A DNA stretch of 12,166 nt from Embleya sp040605455 (GTDB lineage Bacteria; Actinomycetota; Actinomycetes; Streptomycetales; Streptomycetaceae), in contig NZ_JBEXCV010000210.1 in the NCBI RefSeq assembly GCF_040605455.1, positions 1 to 12,166 on the forward strand. The letters are read 5' to 3'. Of the stretch, positions 12,142-12,166 are shown one piece after another. Numbering within the stretch: position 1 is the stretch's first letter; each line of letters opens with the position of its first letter. The position numbers and the translations under genes were made by a program. The notes under the pieces were generated by a model. It was not told the DNA's origin and did not search any database. It worked only from the letters and a program-made list of their open reading frames with translations.

Positions 12142-12166
12142 GCACGGCCGGCTGGAGCGGCCGTGC
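12142..12166 (+). terminator. Terminator-like hairpin at the right edge
   Basis: GCACGGCC (12142-12149) pairs perfectly with GGCCGTGC (12159-12166) around a 9-base loop, 51 bp after the Eis-like stop codon. The window ends at the last stem base, so any T-tract is not visible. Confidence 0.65.

Noticed and set aside
1..12166. Terminal repeat as proof of a circular element
   Set aside because: The right copy is 134 bp from the edge, the copies diverge after 54 bp, and an adapter-like sequence adjoins the left copy. No replication genes, integrase, transposase, tRNA or CRISPR array is seen.

Overview
The window is high-GC actinomycete DNA. Codons end almost always in G or C, GTG starts are common, and the gene set is that of the chromosomal glycopeptide-resistance cluster known from Streptomyces coelicolor and relatives. 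The core is a complete inducible vancomycin-resistance locus: vanR-vanS-vanJ (+), vanK (+), a murF paralogue (-), and vanH-vanA-vanX (+).

Layout. Positions 1-229 hold an adapter-like 12-mer, a 54-bp exact copy of the 3' end of the last gene of the window, and the 3' end of an unidentified gene; this edge is probably chimeric. Next come a carboxymuconolactone-decarboxylase/AhpD-like gene behind a textbook ECF41 promoter (261-287), a small cysteine-pair protein, and a DUF308/HdeD-like membrane protein. The van locus runs from about 2230 to 10679. It is followed by a short minus-strand gene remnant, an Eis-family acetyltransferase and a terminator hairpin at the right edge.

How it works together (family knowledge). 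VanS and VanR sense glycopeptide and activate transcription. VanH makes D-lactate, VanA joins it to D-Ala, and VanX destroys D-Ala-D-Ala. MurF couples the depsipeptide to the UDP-MurNAc-tripeptide. VanK, a FemX-type enzyme, adds the cross-bridge glycine to D-Lac-ended precursors. VanJ is a membrane phosphatase-fold protein linked to teicoplanin resistance.

The most interesting signal is regulatory. A 31-bp element occurs three times (2264-2294 in reverse orientation, 5308-5338, 7979-8009). From it, starts occur at fixed geometry: a -10-like hexamer exactly 12 nt before the ATG, with no Shine-Dalgarno sequence, so probably leaderless transcripts. The spacer from element to hexamer is 21 nt on one face (vanK, vanH, and a truncated minus-strand ORF at 2230) and 10 nt on the other (vanR, and a 7-codon leader peptide coupled to murF). 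Two copies therefore look like divergent, bidirectional VanR promoters. The first codons after the ATG are also conserved (M-T/S-Y/F...S/K-E) in vanH, vanK, the murF leader and the truncated ORF. This suggests that a promoter-plus-start cassette was copied around the cluster.
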